A DNA stretch of 64,000 nucleotides, taken from contig NZ_JAAKZF010000009.1 of assembly GCF_011045125.1 (NCBI RefSeq), positions 62,001 to 126,000 on the forward strand, given 5' to 3'. This DNA comes from Allomesorhizobium camelthorni. Its GTDB lineage: Bacteria; Pseudomonadota; Alphaproteobacteria; Rhizobiales; Rhizobiaceae. The notes under the pieces are model-generated. The model saw only the letters and a program-made list of their open reading frames with translations. It did no database searches and was not told the DNA's origin. Shown one piece after another: positions 33,813 through 45,200 of this stretch; position 1 is the first letter of the stretch; each line of letters begins with the position of its first letter. The translations under genes were made by a program, and so were the position numbers.

Positions 33813-33839
33813 GCCCACAGCCAAGGCAAATGCTCACTT
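33801..33839. promoter_or_regulatory. Candidate operator overlapping the smo promoter
   Basis: AAGTGAATAATTGCC (33801-33815) is repeated in inverted form as GGCAAATGCTCACTT (33825-33839). Twelve of 15 positions match. The left half overlaps the -10 region, so binding would block transcription. The binding protein is unknown; no regulator gene adjoins the operon. Confidence 0.5.
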
Positions 33840-33857
33840 GGTCTATGGGAGGAATTC

Positions 33858-35168
33858 ATGAAACTGACCACGCTCATTCTGGGCCTGTGTTCCGCGAGCG
33901 CACTTGCGTTTGCCGCTCACGCCGAATCCATCACCATCGCCACGGTCAACAATGGCGACATGATCCGCATGCAGAAGCTGACGGACGACTTCACCGCCAA
34001 GAACCCCGACATCCAGCTGCAATGGGTGACGCTCGAGGAGAACGTGCTGCGTGAGCGCGTGACCACCGACATCGCCACCAAGGGCGGCCAGTATGACGTG
34101 ATGACGATCGGCACCTACGAGGTTCCGATCTGGGCCAAGCAGGGCTGGCTGCTGCCGCTGGAAAACCTCGGCGCGGATTACGACGCGGACGACATCATCC
34201 CCGCGATCCGCGGCGGCCTGACCGTGGACGGCAAGCTTTATGCCGCGCCCTTCTACGGCGAAAGCTCGTTCATCATGTACCGCAAGGACCTGATGGAGAA
34301 GGCCGGGCTGACCATGCCCGATGCGCCGACCTGGGAGTTCGTGGCCGACGCCGCCCGCAAGATGACCGACCGAGCCGCCGACATCAACGGCATCTGCCTG
34401 CGCGGCAAGGCCGGCTGGGGCGAGAACATGGCCTTCCTGACCGCCACCTCCAACTCGTTCGGCGCGCGCTGGTTCGACGAGAACTGGGCGCCGCAGTTCG
34501 ACCAGCCCGAGTGGAAGAACACGCTGCAGTTTTACGTCGACCTGATGAAGGACGCCGGCCCGTCGGGCGCGTCCTCGAACGGCTTCAACGAGAACCTGGC
34601 GCTGTTCCAGCAGGGCAAATGCGGCATGTGGATCGACGCCACGGTCGCGGCGTCTTTCGTGTCGAACCCGAAGGACTCGATCGTCGCCGACAAGGTCGAC
34701 TACGCGCTGGCGCCCGACACCGGACTGGGCAAACGCGGCAACTGGCTGTGGGCATGGTCGCTGGCGGTTCCGGCCGGCACGCAGAAGGCGGACGCCGCGC
34801 AGAAATTCATCTCCTGGGCGACCAGCAAGGATTATCTGGCGCTGGTGGCGGAGAAGGAAGGCTGGGCCAACGTGCCGCCCGGCACCCGCACCTCGCTCTA
34901 CGAGAATCCCGAATACCAGAAGGCCGCGCCCTTCGCCAAGATGACGCTGGACTCGATCAACGCCGCCGACCCGACCAAGCCGACGGTGAAGCCCGTGCCC
35001 TATACCGGTGTGCAGTTCGTCGCCATCCCCGAATTCCAGGGGCTCGGCACGACGGTCGGCCAGTTGTTTTCGGCCGCACTCGCCGGGCAGATGAGCGTCG
35101 ACGACGCGCTGGCGCAGGCTCAGTCGGTTGCGACGCGGGAAATGACGCGTGGCGGGTACATCAAATAG
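33858..35168 (+). CDS. smoE: Polyol ABC importer, periplasmic sorbitol/mannitol-binding protein
   Basis: A 436-residue family-1 solute-binding protein. Residues 1-22 are a signal peptide ending FAAHA. The mature start ESITIATVNNGDMIRMQKLT and the motif GGQYDVMTIGTYEVPIWAKQ match polyol-binding proteins of rhizobia and Rhodobacter. It is the first gene of an operon with two permeases, an ATPase, a polyol dehydrogenase SDR and mannitol dehydrogenase, the smoEFGKS-mtlK order of S. meliloti. Start is ATG 33858 with GGGAGGA upstream. A 335-base gap with a perfect inverted repeat follows. Confidence 0.92.
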   Translation: MKLTTLILGLCSASALAFAAHAESITIATVNNGDMIRMQKLTDDFTAKNPDIQLQWVTLEENVLRERVTTDIATKGGQYDVMTIGTYEVPIWAKQGWLLPLENLGADYDADDIIPAIRGGLTVDGKLYAAPFYGESSFIMYRKDLMEKAGLTMPDAPTWEFVADAARKMTDRAADINGICLRGKAGWGENMAFLTATSNSFGARWFDENWAPQFDQPEWKNTLQFYVDLMKDAGPSGASSNGFNENLALFQQGKCGMWIDATVAASFVSNPKDSIVADKVDYALAPDTGLGKRGNWLWAWSLAVPAGTQKADAAQKFISWATSKDYLALVAEKEGWANVPPGTRTSLYENPEYQKAAPFAKMTLDSINAADPTKPTVKPVPYTGVQFVAIPEFQGLGTTVGQLFSAALAGQMSVDDALAQAQSVATREMTRGGYIK

Positions 35169-35280
35169 GCATAGGGCATCCTCCCGGTGCCTGGCCGTCC
35201 GGGTCCCAGCCTGGGCGGCCCCTTTCAAGGACAGCGCTCCCGTTCTTACCAGAGCAATCATGTACGATTGGAACTGGACG

Positions 35281-35432
35281 CTGACGACCCCCTCCCCCTT
35301 GAGGGGAGGGATAGAGGGTGGGGGTAGAACCGCATCAAGCATGTCAGAACTACTTTGTGTGAAATCAGGTAGGGAAGCAGCCTTCATACCCCCACCCTCT
35401 ATCCCTCCCCTCAAGGGGGAGGGGGTCGTCAG
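35281..35432. repeat. Perfect 46-base inverted repeat between smoE and smoF (family G)
   Basis: Arms at 35281-35326 and 35387-35432 are exact inverted copies (core CCCCCTTGAGGGGAGGG). They would form a stable stem with a 60-base loop in the smo transcript. The rest of the 335-base gap holds only the smoF ribosome site (GGAGGA). Confidence 0.85.
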
Positions 35433-35503
35433 CGCCGAGTCTCCGACCTGAAAAGGCCGGCGAGAAATAGTGCAGCCGAAGCGGTTCATTTCGGAGGAAG
35501 ATC

Positions 35504-36376
35504 ATGGCCACGCGACAGACCGGCACGCTAGCGCGCTTCATGATGGCGCCGTCGGTGATCCTGCTGCTCGTCTGGATGACCGTGCCGCTGGCGATGACGC
35601 TGTGGTTCTCGTTCCTGAACTACAATCTGCTCAACCCCGGCAATGTCAGCTTCGCCGGCCTCTTCAACTATCAGTATTTCTATACCGACCCCGCCTTCTT
35701 CCAGTCGATCTGGAACACGCTTCTGATCGTGGTCGGCGTGCTGCTGATCACCGTCATCGGCGGCATTGCGCTGGCGCTTCTGCTCGACCAGCCGATCTTC
35801 GGGCAGGGCATCGTGCGCATATTGGTGATCTCGCCCTTCTTCGTCATGCCGCCTGTCGCAGCGCTGGTGTGGAAGAACATGATCATGCACCCCGGCTACG
35901 GCGTCTTCGCCGACATATCCCGGTTCTTCGGGCTGCAGCCGGTCGACTGGTTCGCGCAGTATCCGCTGTTTTCAATCATCGTCATCGTCGCCTGGCAGTG
36001 GCTGCCCTTCGCCACGCTGATCCTCTTGACCGCGCTGCAGTCGCTGGATGCCGAGCAGAAGGAGGCGGCCGAGATGGACGGCGCGAATTTCGTCAACCGC
36101 TTCATCTACCTGACGCTGCCGCACATGGCCCGCGCCATCACTGTGGTCATCCTGATCCAGACCATCTTCCTGCTCGGCGTCTATGCCGAGATCCTCGTCA
36201 CCACCAATGGCGGCCCGGGCTACGCCACGACCAACCTGCCCTTCCTGATCTACCGCACCGCGCTGCTCGGCTATGATGTCGGCGGAGCTTCGGCGGGTGG
36301 GGTGATCGCCGTCATCCTCGCCAACATCGTCGCCTTCTTCCTGATGCGCGCGGTCGGCAAGAATCTGGACAGGTGA
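35504..36376 (+). CDS. smoF: Polyol ABC importer, inner-membrane permease 1
   Basis: A 290-residue MalF-type permease with six predicted spans. The EAA loop that docks the ATPase is EQKEAAEMDGANFVNRFIYL. The last loop NGGPGYATTNLPFLIYRTAL is typical of this polyol group. It pairs with SmoG. Start is ATG 35504 behind GGAGGAAG. The position after the binding-protein gene and repeat element fits a lower expression than smoE. Confidence 0.92.
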   Translation: MATRQTGTLARFMMAPSVILLLVWMTVPLAMTLWFSFLNYNLLNPGNVSFAGLFNYQYFYTDPAFFQSIWNTLLIVVGVLLITVIGGIALALLLDQPIFGQGIVRILVISPFFVMPPVAALVWKNMIMHPGYGVFADISRFFGLQPVDWFAQYPLFSIIVIVAWQWLPFATLILLTALQSLDAEQKEAAEMDGANFVNRFIYLTLPHMARAITVVILIQTIFLLGVYAEILVTTNGGPGYATTNLPFLIYRTALLGYDVGGASAGGVIAVILANIVAFFLMRAVGKNLDR

Positions 36377-36432
36377 GGGCGAACTAATGCGACTGACATT
36401 CGAACTGTCGACACCCAATCGCCTTCGGGCAT

Positions 36433-36554
36433 CGCCCCCTCCACCGCCTTCGGCGGTCCCCCTCCCCCGTAAACGGGGGAGGATCAACGGCGACGCCGGT
36501 TCCTCCCCTGCGAAGCGGGGGAGGGGGACCATGCGAAGCATGGTGGAGGGGGCG
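36433..36554. repeat. Palindromic repeat element between smoF and smoG (family F)
   Basis: CGCCCCCTCCACC at the left pairs with GGTGGAGGGGGCG at the right, enclosing two small hairpins (CCTCCCCCGT/ACGGGGGAGG and CCATGCGAAGCATGG). The same element is at 50185-50304. Confidence 0.8.
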
Positions 36555-36622
36555 TCCAGCAAGCTGACCGCCGAAGGCGCTGGAGGGGGCGGCCTCATGC
36601 ATCCCGTGAAGGAGACCTAGCC

Positions 36623-37447
36623 ATGGCCCGCGCAGTTTCGACACGACGCAAGGCAGCCTTCACCGCAGCTGCATGGCTGGTCGCGTTCGTGATCTTCTTC
36701 CCGATCCTCTACACCATCCTGACCTCGTTCAAGACCGAGCCCGAGGCGATTGCGGGGTTCAGCCTGTTCCCTAGCTGGACCGCCGAGAACTATGTCGAGG
36801 TGCAGACGCAGCGCGATTATTTCAAGCCGTTCATGAATTCGGTCGTCATCTCGGTCGGCTCGACGCTGCTGGCGCTTTTGGTCGCCATACCCGCCGCCTG
36901 GTCGATGGCGTTTTCGCCGACCAAGCGGACCAAGGACATCTTGATGTGGATGCTGTCGACCAAGATGATGCCGGCGGTGGCGGTCTTGGTGCCGATCTAC
37001 CTGATCTTCCGCGACACCGGCCTGCTCGACACCCGCATCGGTCTCACCGTCATGCTGACGCTGATCAACCTGCCGATCGTGGTGTGGATGCTCTACACCT
37101 ATTTCCGCGAGATACCCGGCGAGATTCTCGAGGCCTCGCGCATGGACGGCGCCTCGCTGCTGAACGAGATCGTCTATGTGCTGACGCCGATGGCGATCCC
37201 CGGCATCGCCTCGACCATGCTGCTCAATATTATTCTCGCATGGAACGAGGCATTCTGGACGATCCGCCTGACGACGACCAACGCGGCCCCGCTGACGGCG
37301 TTCATCGCCTCGTTCTCCAGTCCGCAGGGGCTGTTCTGGGCGAAGCTTTCGGCCGCCTCGACGCTGGCCATCGCGCCGATCCTGATCATGGGCTGGTTCT
37401 CGCAGCGGCAATTGGTGCGCGGCCTGACCTTTGGCGCGGTTAAATAG
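36623..37447 (+). CDS. smoG: Polyol ABC importer, inner-membrane permease 2
   Basis: A 274-residue MalG-type permease with six predicted spans. The EAA loop is [20 protein letters not shown] and the tail is [15 protein letters not shown], a usual ending for this subunit. It partners SmoF and the ATPase SmoK. Start is ATG 36623 behind GGAGACC. smoK begins 19 bases after its stop. Confidence 0.92.
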   Translation: MARAVSTRRKAAFTAAAWLVAFVIFFPILYTILTSFKTEPEAIAGFSLFPSWTAENYVEVQTQRDYFKPFMNSVVISVGSTLLALLVAIPAAWSMAFSPTKRTKDILMWMLSTKMMPAVAVLVPIYLIFRDTGLLDTRIGLTVMLTLINLPIVVWMLYTYFREIPGEILEASRMDGASLLNEIVYVLTPMAIPGIASTMLLNIILAWNEAFWTIRLTTTNAAPLTAFIASFSSPQGLFWAKLSAASTLAIAPILIMGWFSQRQLVRGLTFGAVK

Positions 37448-37466
37448 AATCCCCGGGGAGGAAGCC

Positions 37467-38461
<995 letters not shown>

Positions 38462-38465
<4 letters not shown>

Positions 38466-39238
38466 CGAAGAGATTAGCCGGCAAATCGGCTCTGATAACC
38501 GGCGCTGCGCGGGGCATCGGCCGCGCCTTCGCCGAAGCCTATGTGCGCGAAGGCGCGACCGTCTGCATCGGCGACATCAACCTGGATGCGGCGATGAAGG
38601 CTGCCGACGAGATCGGCGACGCTGCCTATGCGGTCAGCCTCGACGTGACCAACCTTTCCTCCATCGATGCGGCGGTGAAGGCGGTCGAGAAAAAGGCGGG
38701 CGGGCTCGACATACTGATCAACAATGCGGCGCTGTTCGACGCAGCGCCCATCGTCGAGATTTCCAGGGCGAGCTACGACAGGCTGTTTTCGGTCAACGTC
38801 GCGGGCACGCTGTTCATGATGCAGGCCGCCGCCCGTTCGATGATCGCGCGCGGAAAAGGCGGCAAGATCATCAACATGGCGAGCCAGGCCGGGCGGCGCG
38901 GCGAGGCGCTGGTGGCGGTCTATTGCGCGACCAAGGCCGCCGTCATCTCGCTGACCCAGTCGGCGGGGCTCGATCTCATCAAGCACGGCATCAACGTCAA
39001 TGCGATCGCGCCGGGCGTGGTGGACGGCGAGCACTGGGACCACGTCGATGCGCTGTTCGCCAAATACGAGAACCGGCCCAAAGGCGAGAAGAAACGGCTG
39101 GTCGGCGAAGCGGTGCCGTTCGGCCGCATGGGCAGGGCGGAAGATTTGACCGGCATGGCGGTTTTCCTCGCCGGCGCCGAGGCCGAATACATCGTCGCCC
39201 AGACCTACAATGTCGACGGCGGCCAGTGGATGAGTTGA
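38462..39238 (+). CDS. smoS: Sorbitol (L-iditol) dehydrogenase, SDR type
   Basis: A 258-residue NAD-dependent short-chain dehydrogenase that oxidises D-sorbitol to fructose. The cofactor motif is [21 protein letters not shown] is NNAALF, and the catalytic motif is YCATK. The stretch [20 protein letters not shown] is a hallmark of the SmoS/PolS polyol dehydrogenases. Start is GTG 38462, which overlaps the smoK stop (GTGA). It is followed after 190 bases by mtlK. Confidence 0.92.
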
Positions 39239-39249
39239 GGGCTCCGCTT

Positions 39250-39385
39250 CGCTCTTCTCCCCGTTCACGGGGAGAAGATGCCGGCAGGCAGATGAGGGGC
39301 AGCGCGAAGATTTGCAAGGCCAGTGCCGCCCCTCATCCGACCCTTCGGGCCACCTTCTCCCCGTATAGAGACGGGGAGAAGGGGT
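39250..39385. repeat. Two half-elements of the family A repeat between smoS and mtlK
   Basis: CTTCTCCCCGTTCACGGGGAGAAG-type hairpins occur at 39254-39277 and again around 39353-39381. Each carries its own outer arm (GATGAGGGGCAGCGC and GTGCCGCCCCTCATCCG), in opposite orientation. Confidence 0.75.
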
Positions 39386-39428
39386 CGTCGACGGCGGCGC
39401 CACGCAGCAAATAAGAGGTGCGGTTCAC

Positions 39429-40907
39429 ATGACCATCAAATTGTCGTCCGAGTCTCTGACCCACCTCCCCTCAAGCGTCGCCGCGCCAAAATACCGCCGC
39501 AGCGACCTCACCCCCGGAATCCTGCATTTCGGCGTCGGCAATTTCCATCGCGCGCACCAGGCGGTCTATCTCGACGATTTGTTCAACGCCGGGATAGACC
39601 GCGACTGGGCGCTGGTCGGGGCGGGGGTCTTCGAGGGCGAGAGAGTGGGGCGCGACAAGCTCGCGAGCCAAGATTTTCTGACCACCGTGGTCGAGCAGGA
39701 TGACGGCCACGTGCAGGCGCGGGTAACCGGCGCGATGGTCGATTTTCTTGTCCCCGGCGACAGCGCCGCCATCATCCGCCGGCTCGCCGATCCCGCGATC
39801 CGCATCGTCTCGCTGACCATCACCGAGGGCGGCTATTTCATCGATCCGGCTTCGGGAAAATTCAATCCGGAGCATCCCGCGATCGTCGCTGACGCAGCAG
39901 ACATCGACCGGCCGTCGACCGTGTTCGGCATGATCCTGGCCGGACTGAAGCGGCGTCGCCAGGCCGGGACGCCGGCTTTCACGATCATGTCGTGCGATAA
40001 CATTCCCCACAATGGTCATGTCACCTCTGACGCGATCATCGGCCTGGCGCGGATCGCCGATGACGGACTGGCAGACTGGGTGAGAGAGAACGTCGCCTTT
40101 CCCAACGGCATGGTCGACCGCATCACGCCCGCCACCACCGACCGCGAACGCGCGATCCTGGCCGACAAATTCGGCGTCGAGGACAATTGGCCGGTGTTTT
40201 GCGAGCCGTTCCGGCAATGGGTGCTGGAGGACAATTTTCCGGCCGGCCGGCCGGCGCTGGAAAAGGCGGGCGTCCAGTTCGTCGACGACGTCTCGCCCTT
40301 CGAGCTGATGAAGATCCGCATTTTGAATGGCGGCCACGCCACGATCGCTTATCCCGCCGGGCTGATGGACATCCATTTCGTCCACGAGGCGATGCAGGAG
40401 CCGCTGGTGCGGGCGTTTTTGGCCAAGCTCGAGCGCGACGATATCATCCCGACGGTGCCGCCGGTGCCGGGCGTGGTGCTGGACGACTATTTCGAGCTGA
40501 TCGAAAAGCGCCTTTCCAATCCGAAGATCGGCGACACGGTGCGCCGGCTATGTCTCGACGGCTCGAACCGGCAGCCGAAATTCATCATCCCGACCATCGC
40601 CGACCGGCTGAAGGAAGGGGCAGCCGTAGAGGGCCTGGCGCTCGAATCGGCGCTCTGGTGCCGCTATTGCTTCGGAACCACGGAGTCCGGCGCCAAGATC
40701 GCGCCAAACGATCCGAACTGGGACCGGCTGCTGACGACCGCCCGCGCTGCGCTGGCCGATCCCGCCGCGTGGCTTGCCATGGAGGATATTTACGGCGAGG
40801 TCGGCCGGTCGCCGGTATTTGTTGAGGCGTTTGGCGTTGCGTTGAAGGCGCTGTGGCGGGACGGCACGCGGGAGACGCTGGGGAGATATTTGGAGGGCGG
40901 CTTGTGA
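39429..40907 (+). CDS. mtlK: Mannitol 2-dehydrogenase
   Basis: A 492-residue polyol-specific long-chain dehydrogenase that turns D-mannitol (and related polyols) into fructose with NAD. The N-terminal motif GILHFGVGNFHRAHQAVYLD binds the cofactor. The catalytic Lys-Asn-His set is visible in MKIRILNGGHATIAYPAG. It is the last gene of the smo operon. Start is ATG 39429. The insertion of a repeat between it and smoS does not break either gene. Confidence 0.95.
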   Translation: MTIKLSSESLTHLPSSVAAPKYRRSDLTPGILHFGVGNFHRAHQAVYLDDLFNAGIDRDWALVGAGVFEGERVGRDKLASQDFLTTVVEQDDGHVQARVTGAMVDFLVPGDSAAIIRRLADPAIRIVSLTITEGGYFIDPASGKFNPEHPAIVADAADIDRPSTVFGMILAGLKRRRQAGTPAFTIMSCDNIPHNGHVTSDAIIGLARIADDGLADWVRENVAFPNGMVDRITPATTDRERAILADKFGVEDNWPVFCEPFRQWVLEDNFPAGRPALEKAGVQFVDDVSPFELMKIRILNGGHATIAYPAGLMDIHFVHEAMQEPLVRAFLAKLERDDIIPTVPPVPGVVLDDYFELIEKRLSNPKIGDTVRRLCLDGSNRQPKFIIPTIADRLKEGAAVEGLALESALWCRYCFGTTESGAKIAPNDPNWDRLLTTARAALADPAAWLAMEDIYGEVGRSPVFVEAFGVALKALWRDGTRETLGRYLEGGL

Positions 40908-40938
40908 AGCCGATGCCCGCCGCCCGCACGTGAGTATA

Positions 40939-41172
40939 GTGCGTCCTTCGAGGCTCGCTTCGCTTGCACCTCAGGATGAGGGAAGTTGGTGCTGGCCGAC
41001 AACCTTAAAGGCCGGTGTCGGTTGAAACCTCAAACTGGTGTCGTCCAACGATCCCCGAAAGCTAGTGGTGACCGAAACCACAATGCTGTTTCGGTCAACT
41101 TCGAAGGTTGAGGCAGGTTACCATACGGTCCTCATCCTGAGGTGTGAGCGAAGCGAGCCTCGAAGGACGCAC
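40939..41172. repeat. Inverted-repeat element (family E)
   Basis: Arms of 43 bases at 40939-40981 and 41130-41172 are inverted near-copies (GCGTCCTTCGAGGCTCGCTT ... CTCAGGATGAGG). It covers most of the 328-base gap between mtlK and the next SDR gene; the 148-base loop shows no gene. Confidence 0.82.
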
Positions 41173-41235
41173 CTAACATTGCATCAGCCCAACTCCGGCG
41201 GTTGATCTGACAAGAAGAATAGATTGGAGAACCGC

Positions 41236-42027
41236 ATGGACCTCGGACTGAGAAACAAGGTGGCCGTCATCACCGGCGCGAGCGTCGGCATCGGGCTCGG
41301 CGTCGCCGAAGCCTTCGCCAGGGAGGGCGCGAACCTCGTCATGGCCGCGCGTGGCGAGGAGCGCCTTGCAGCCGAGGCGGCGCGGATCGCGAGAGAGCAT
41401 GGCGTCACCGCGGTTCCCGTGGCGTGCGACGTGGCGACGGCGGAAGGCGCGGCTTCCCTGGTTGAGGCCGCGCGGCAAAAATTCGGCGGCGCGGATATTC
41501 TCATCAACAATGCCGGCACCGGTTCCAACGAGACAATCATGGAGGCCGCCGACGACAAGTGGCAGGCCTATTGGGAACTGCATGTGATGGCGGCGGTGCG
41601 GCTGGCGCGCGGCTTCGTGCCTATGATGCGCGCGCGGGGTGGTGGAGCCATACTTCACAACGCCTCGATATGCGCCGTGCAGCCGCTATGGTACGAGCCC
41701 ATCTACAACGTCACCAAGGCCGCGCTGCTGATGTTCTCGAAAAACCTCGCCAATGAGGTGATCAAGGACAATATCCGCGTCAACACCATCAATCCCGGGC
41801 TGATCCTGACGCCCGACTGGATCAAGACGGCGAAGCAACTTACCGCGGAAACCGGCGGCGACTGGGAGGGCTATCTGCAATCCGTCGCCGACGAGCACGC
41901 GCCGATCAAGCGTTTCGGAACGGTCGAGGAACTCGCCAACTTTTTTGTCTTCCTGTGCTCGGAGCGCGCGAGCTACGCGGTCGGGGCCACTTATCATGTC
42001 GACGGCGGCATGCTGAGGACGATCTGA
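41236..42027 (+). CDS. SDR-family oxidoreductase
   Basis: A 263-residue short-chain dehydrogenase. Motifs are VITGASVGIGLGVAEAF for the cofactor, ILINNAGTGSNE for the fold, and catalytic YNVTK following Ser in HNASICAVQPLWYEP. The C-terminus VGATYHVDGGMLRTI is normal. The substrate is not predictable; the glucose dehydrogenase and 3-ketoacyl reductase families are both near. Start is ATG 41236, six bases after GGAG. It is on the same strand as the smo operon but separated from it by a long repeat, so it is likely independent. Confidence 0.85.
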   Translation: MDLGLRNKVAVITGASVGIGLGVAEAFAREGANLVMAARGEERLAAEAARIAREHGVTAVPVACDVATAEGAASLVEAARQKFGGADILINNAGTGSNETIMEAADDKWQAYWELHVMAAVRLARGFVPMMRARGGGAILHNASICAVQPLWYEPIYNVTKAALLMFSKNLANEVIKDNIRVNTINPGLILTPDWIKTAKQLTAETGGDWEGYLQSVADEHAPIKRFGTVEELANFFVFLCSERASYAVGATYHVDGGMLRTI

Positions 42028-42202
42028 AGGCTGGCCGCCGGCCGGCGGAGAGGGCGGGAGCGGCAGGCGCCACGGCCGCGACGGTGCATTTCATCGATTT
42101 CGCATTGCATTGGTTCCTCCTGGATGGTGTTCGTTTTCCGGAGGTGTGTCGCGCGGCGGCGCGAAACGGTTCACGGGCCGGCCAAAGCCGCGCGGCAGAC
42201 AA

Positions 42203-42231
42203 AAACCCCGCCGGCTGGGCCGGCGGGGTTT
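42203..42231 (-). terminator. Intrinsic terminator of the large secreted-protein operon
   Basis: A perfect 12-base stem, AAACCCCGCCGG (42203-42214) with CCGGCGGGGTTT (42220-42231), encloses a five-base loop. Read on the minus strand it is followed by a run of five T. It lies 24 bases after the stop codon of the 1212-residue protein gene. Confidence 0.85.
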
Positions 42232-42254
42232 CGCTTCAGGCAACTCGCCTGCTT

Positions 42255-45200
42255 CTATTGAACCGGCTTCTGGTTCTGCTGCTCGCGCCGGGGGAGGATC
42301 TTTCTCAACGTATCCGGATTGATCCGGATGTTGGGCTGAGTGGGTTGCGTCACCTTCCGGCAGTTCGGAGGCGTGCCAACGGTGCCGCGCGGGCAACGGA
42401 GCGGCTGGACCTCCACCTTGCGGCAGTTCGGCAGCGTGCCGATCGTTCCGCGTGGGCAACTGAGCGGCTGGACGGTGACGCACCGTCCGTTGCGCAGCGT
42501 TGTGCCTTTCGGGCACTCGACCGTCGTCTGCCGGCACTGGCCACGCACCAGGCGCGTGCCGCGCGGGCAGATGCAGCGGCCGTCCTGGGTCCGGATCTGG
42601 CCGGGCAGGAGCGTGCACTGGTGGACCGGCGGCACGTCCTTGACGCAGCGGTTGTTGCGCAGCTCGGTTCCGCGTGGGCAGATGCAGCGCCCGTCCTGCG
42701 TCCGGATCTGGCCGGGCAGCAGCGTGCACTGGCGGACCGGCGGTACGTCCCTGACGCAGCGGTTGTTGCGCAGCTCGGTTCCACGCGGGCAGATGCAGCG
42801 ACCGTCCTGGGTCCGGATCTGGCCGGGCAGCAGCGTGCACTGGCGCACGGGCGGAACGTCCCTGACGCAGCGGTTGTTGCGCAACTCGGTCCCACGCGGG
42901 CAGATGCAGCGTCCGTCCTGTGTCCGGATTTGTCCGGGCAACAAGTTGCACTGTTGCGGCTGCGGTTTGCGCGGTTTCGGCGTCGGGGTCGGCGTGGTGC
43001 CCTGGTCGCCCGTGCACCGGCCATTGCGGAAGGTCGTCCCTTCCGGGCAGACGCAGCGGCCGGCATTGTTCATCACGAACCCTTCCGAGCACTGATCCTT
43101 GGGCTGTTCCGGCTTGGAGATCGTGAACGGATGGCAGGCATATTGGCCTTCCTCGGGCGAGCCCTCGACGAGCGACTGGCCCTCCGAAAGACCGCCGCCA
43201 TTGCGCACCGGCGTGTCGGGGCTGAGCACCGCCACGCAGTTGCGGCCGTTGATCGGGCCGTTCTGGTTGTCGAAGCGGCCGTCGTCCGGGATCACCACGG
43301 TGACCTGGTGGACCCTGGCTTCGCCCGCTCCGAGCGAGAGGTCGGCGACGCAGGAGATGGGCAGCGTCGTCGGCTCCGGCGCGCAGCCGAAGGGCGGGAC
43401 TATCTCGGCGATCTCGACGCCTTCGAGACGGCCGAGACCTTCGACGCCGATTGCGTCGCCGATCCGCACCGGCCCGTTGAACGCCGTGTCGCTGTCGTTG
43501 CGGATGGTGACCTCGAACGTGCAGGGCTCGCCGACGCGGCACTCGCGGTCGCCGGTCTTCTCGACCCTGATGCTCGAGCCGCCCTGATCGCAGGCTTCGC
43601 CGATCGGATAGACGATGTCGTCTCCCGGTGCGGGCCCGTACGAGGCGCGGGCGCAGTTCTCGAACCGCTCGTTCGGCGAGACGTTCACCGTCACATCGAA
43701 ATGGCGGCTCGTTCCGGGTGTCATCACCGCGCCCGGGATCTGGCACGACAGCGTGTCGGCCGGAACCGGTCCGCAGCTCCATTCCGCGCCGTCAGGGGTG
43801 ACGGTTTGGATCTGGACGGGCGTGCCGGCGCCGATCAGTTCGGCCGCGTCATTGACCCGGACCGGGCCCGAAGGCGCGGTGGTGCCGAGGCTGATGACGG
43901 TTATGCGGCAGGTATATCCCGCAGCGCCGGCCACCGCTTCGCAGGTCTTGGTGATGCGGAGCGTCGGCTTGCCCGGATCGCGGCGGGGGATGCGCGCCTT
44001 GGCGCATGCCTTGTTGTTGGTGAGATCGCTCTCATCGGCAACGGGCAGCACTTCGGCGCAGTTCTCGAGGAGGTCGGCGGGGAAATCGTCGCCGACGATC
44101 GCCCTGACGCCAAGCGGGATGAAAGCGCCTGGAGCCAGCATCACGTCCGGATGGTCGCAGCGGAACCGCCCGGCCACTTCCGGCACGCACGACCATGGCG
44201 GCGACGGCACGAAGTCGGACGAAGCCGGCACGTTGACCGGATATTCATCGATGACGGTGATCGGGCCGTTGATGGTCTCGGCGCCGGTGTTGATGACGTT
44301 GATGATGAAGAAGCAGACGCCGTCGGGCGAACAGACCGGAGTGCGGGCCTGCTTGGTGATGCCGAGATCGACCTTCTTCTCCACCGGCGGCCTGCAATCC
44401 CGGTCGTTGGGACGGCAGAGCCTGATTGCCGCGCAGGCCCTGTCGTTCGCCTGCGAGCCGAACAGCTCCTTCTCGCTCGCCGGATAATCATATGCGGCGC
44501 AGTTGCGGATGTAGCGGGCGCCCCAGCCGGCACCCGGCTTGAAGCCGAGCTTCAGGTCGATGGATTCGCCAGGATTGAGCGTGGTCGCAGGATGCTCGCA
44601 GCTCATCGGGCTGGTCAGCGGGGCGCAGACCCATGGCGGGTTCGGGCCGCTGTCGATAGTTGCATTGCCGGGCAGCGTGACCTCGTCCAGCACGATCTTC
44701 CCGTTATAGGGCGCGTCGCCGACATTGGAGACGGTGATGGTGAAGTTGCAGCCGCCTTCGATCGTGCAGGTCGCCACGTCCGCGCGCTTCTCTATCCTGA
44801 TGTCGGGTTCGCCGCGTTCGTCCGGGCAGTCGAGATCGTCGGGGATGACGAGGTCGACGGTCTGCGTGCAGCAGAGGCCGACGCCTTCTTCCGGCCCGGC
44901 ATAGGTTTCGATGCCGGTGACGATCAGGTGCACGACGTCGCCCGGCAACGCGCCGGTGATCGTCCAGGCGAGCACGCCGCCGCCGGCCGGCACGAGTTGC
45001 GCCGCGGGCGCCACCATGATGCCCGGCGTCGTGGTGCGGAGCTGCACCCACTTGCCGGCCATGTCGGCGCCGACAGGCATGTTGTAGATGAAGGCGCCGC
45101 CGCCAGGCACGCAGTCGACATCGCCGGTCTCGACCTCGAAACAGGCCTCGTCGCCGCCCGGGGGCGGTGGCGGAGGCGGTTCGCAATCGGTCACGTCGAT

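Noticed and set aside
42528-42953. CRISPR-like regular repeats
   Set aside because: Unit length is 111 bases, in frame, with no unique spacers; they encode Cys repeats of a protein.
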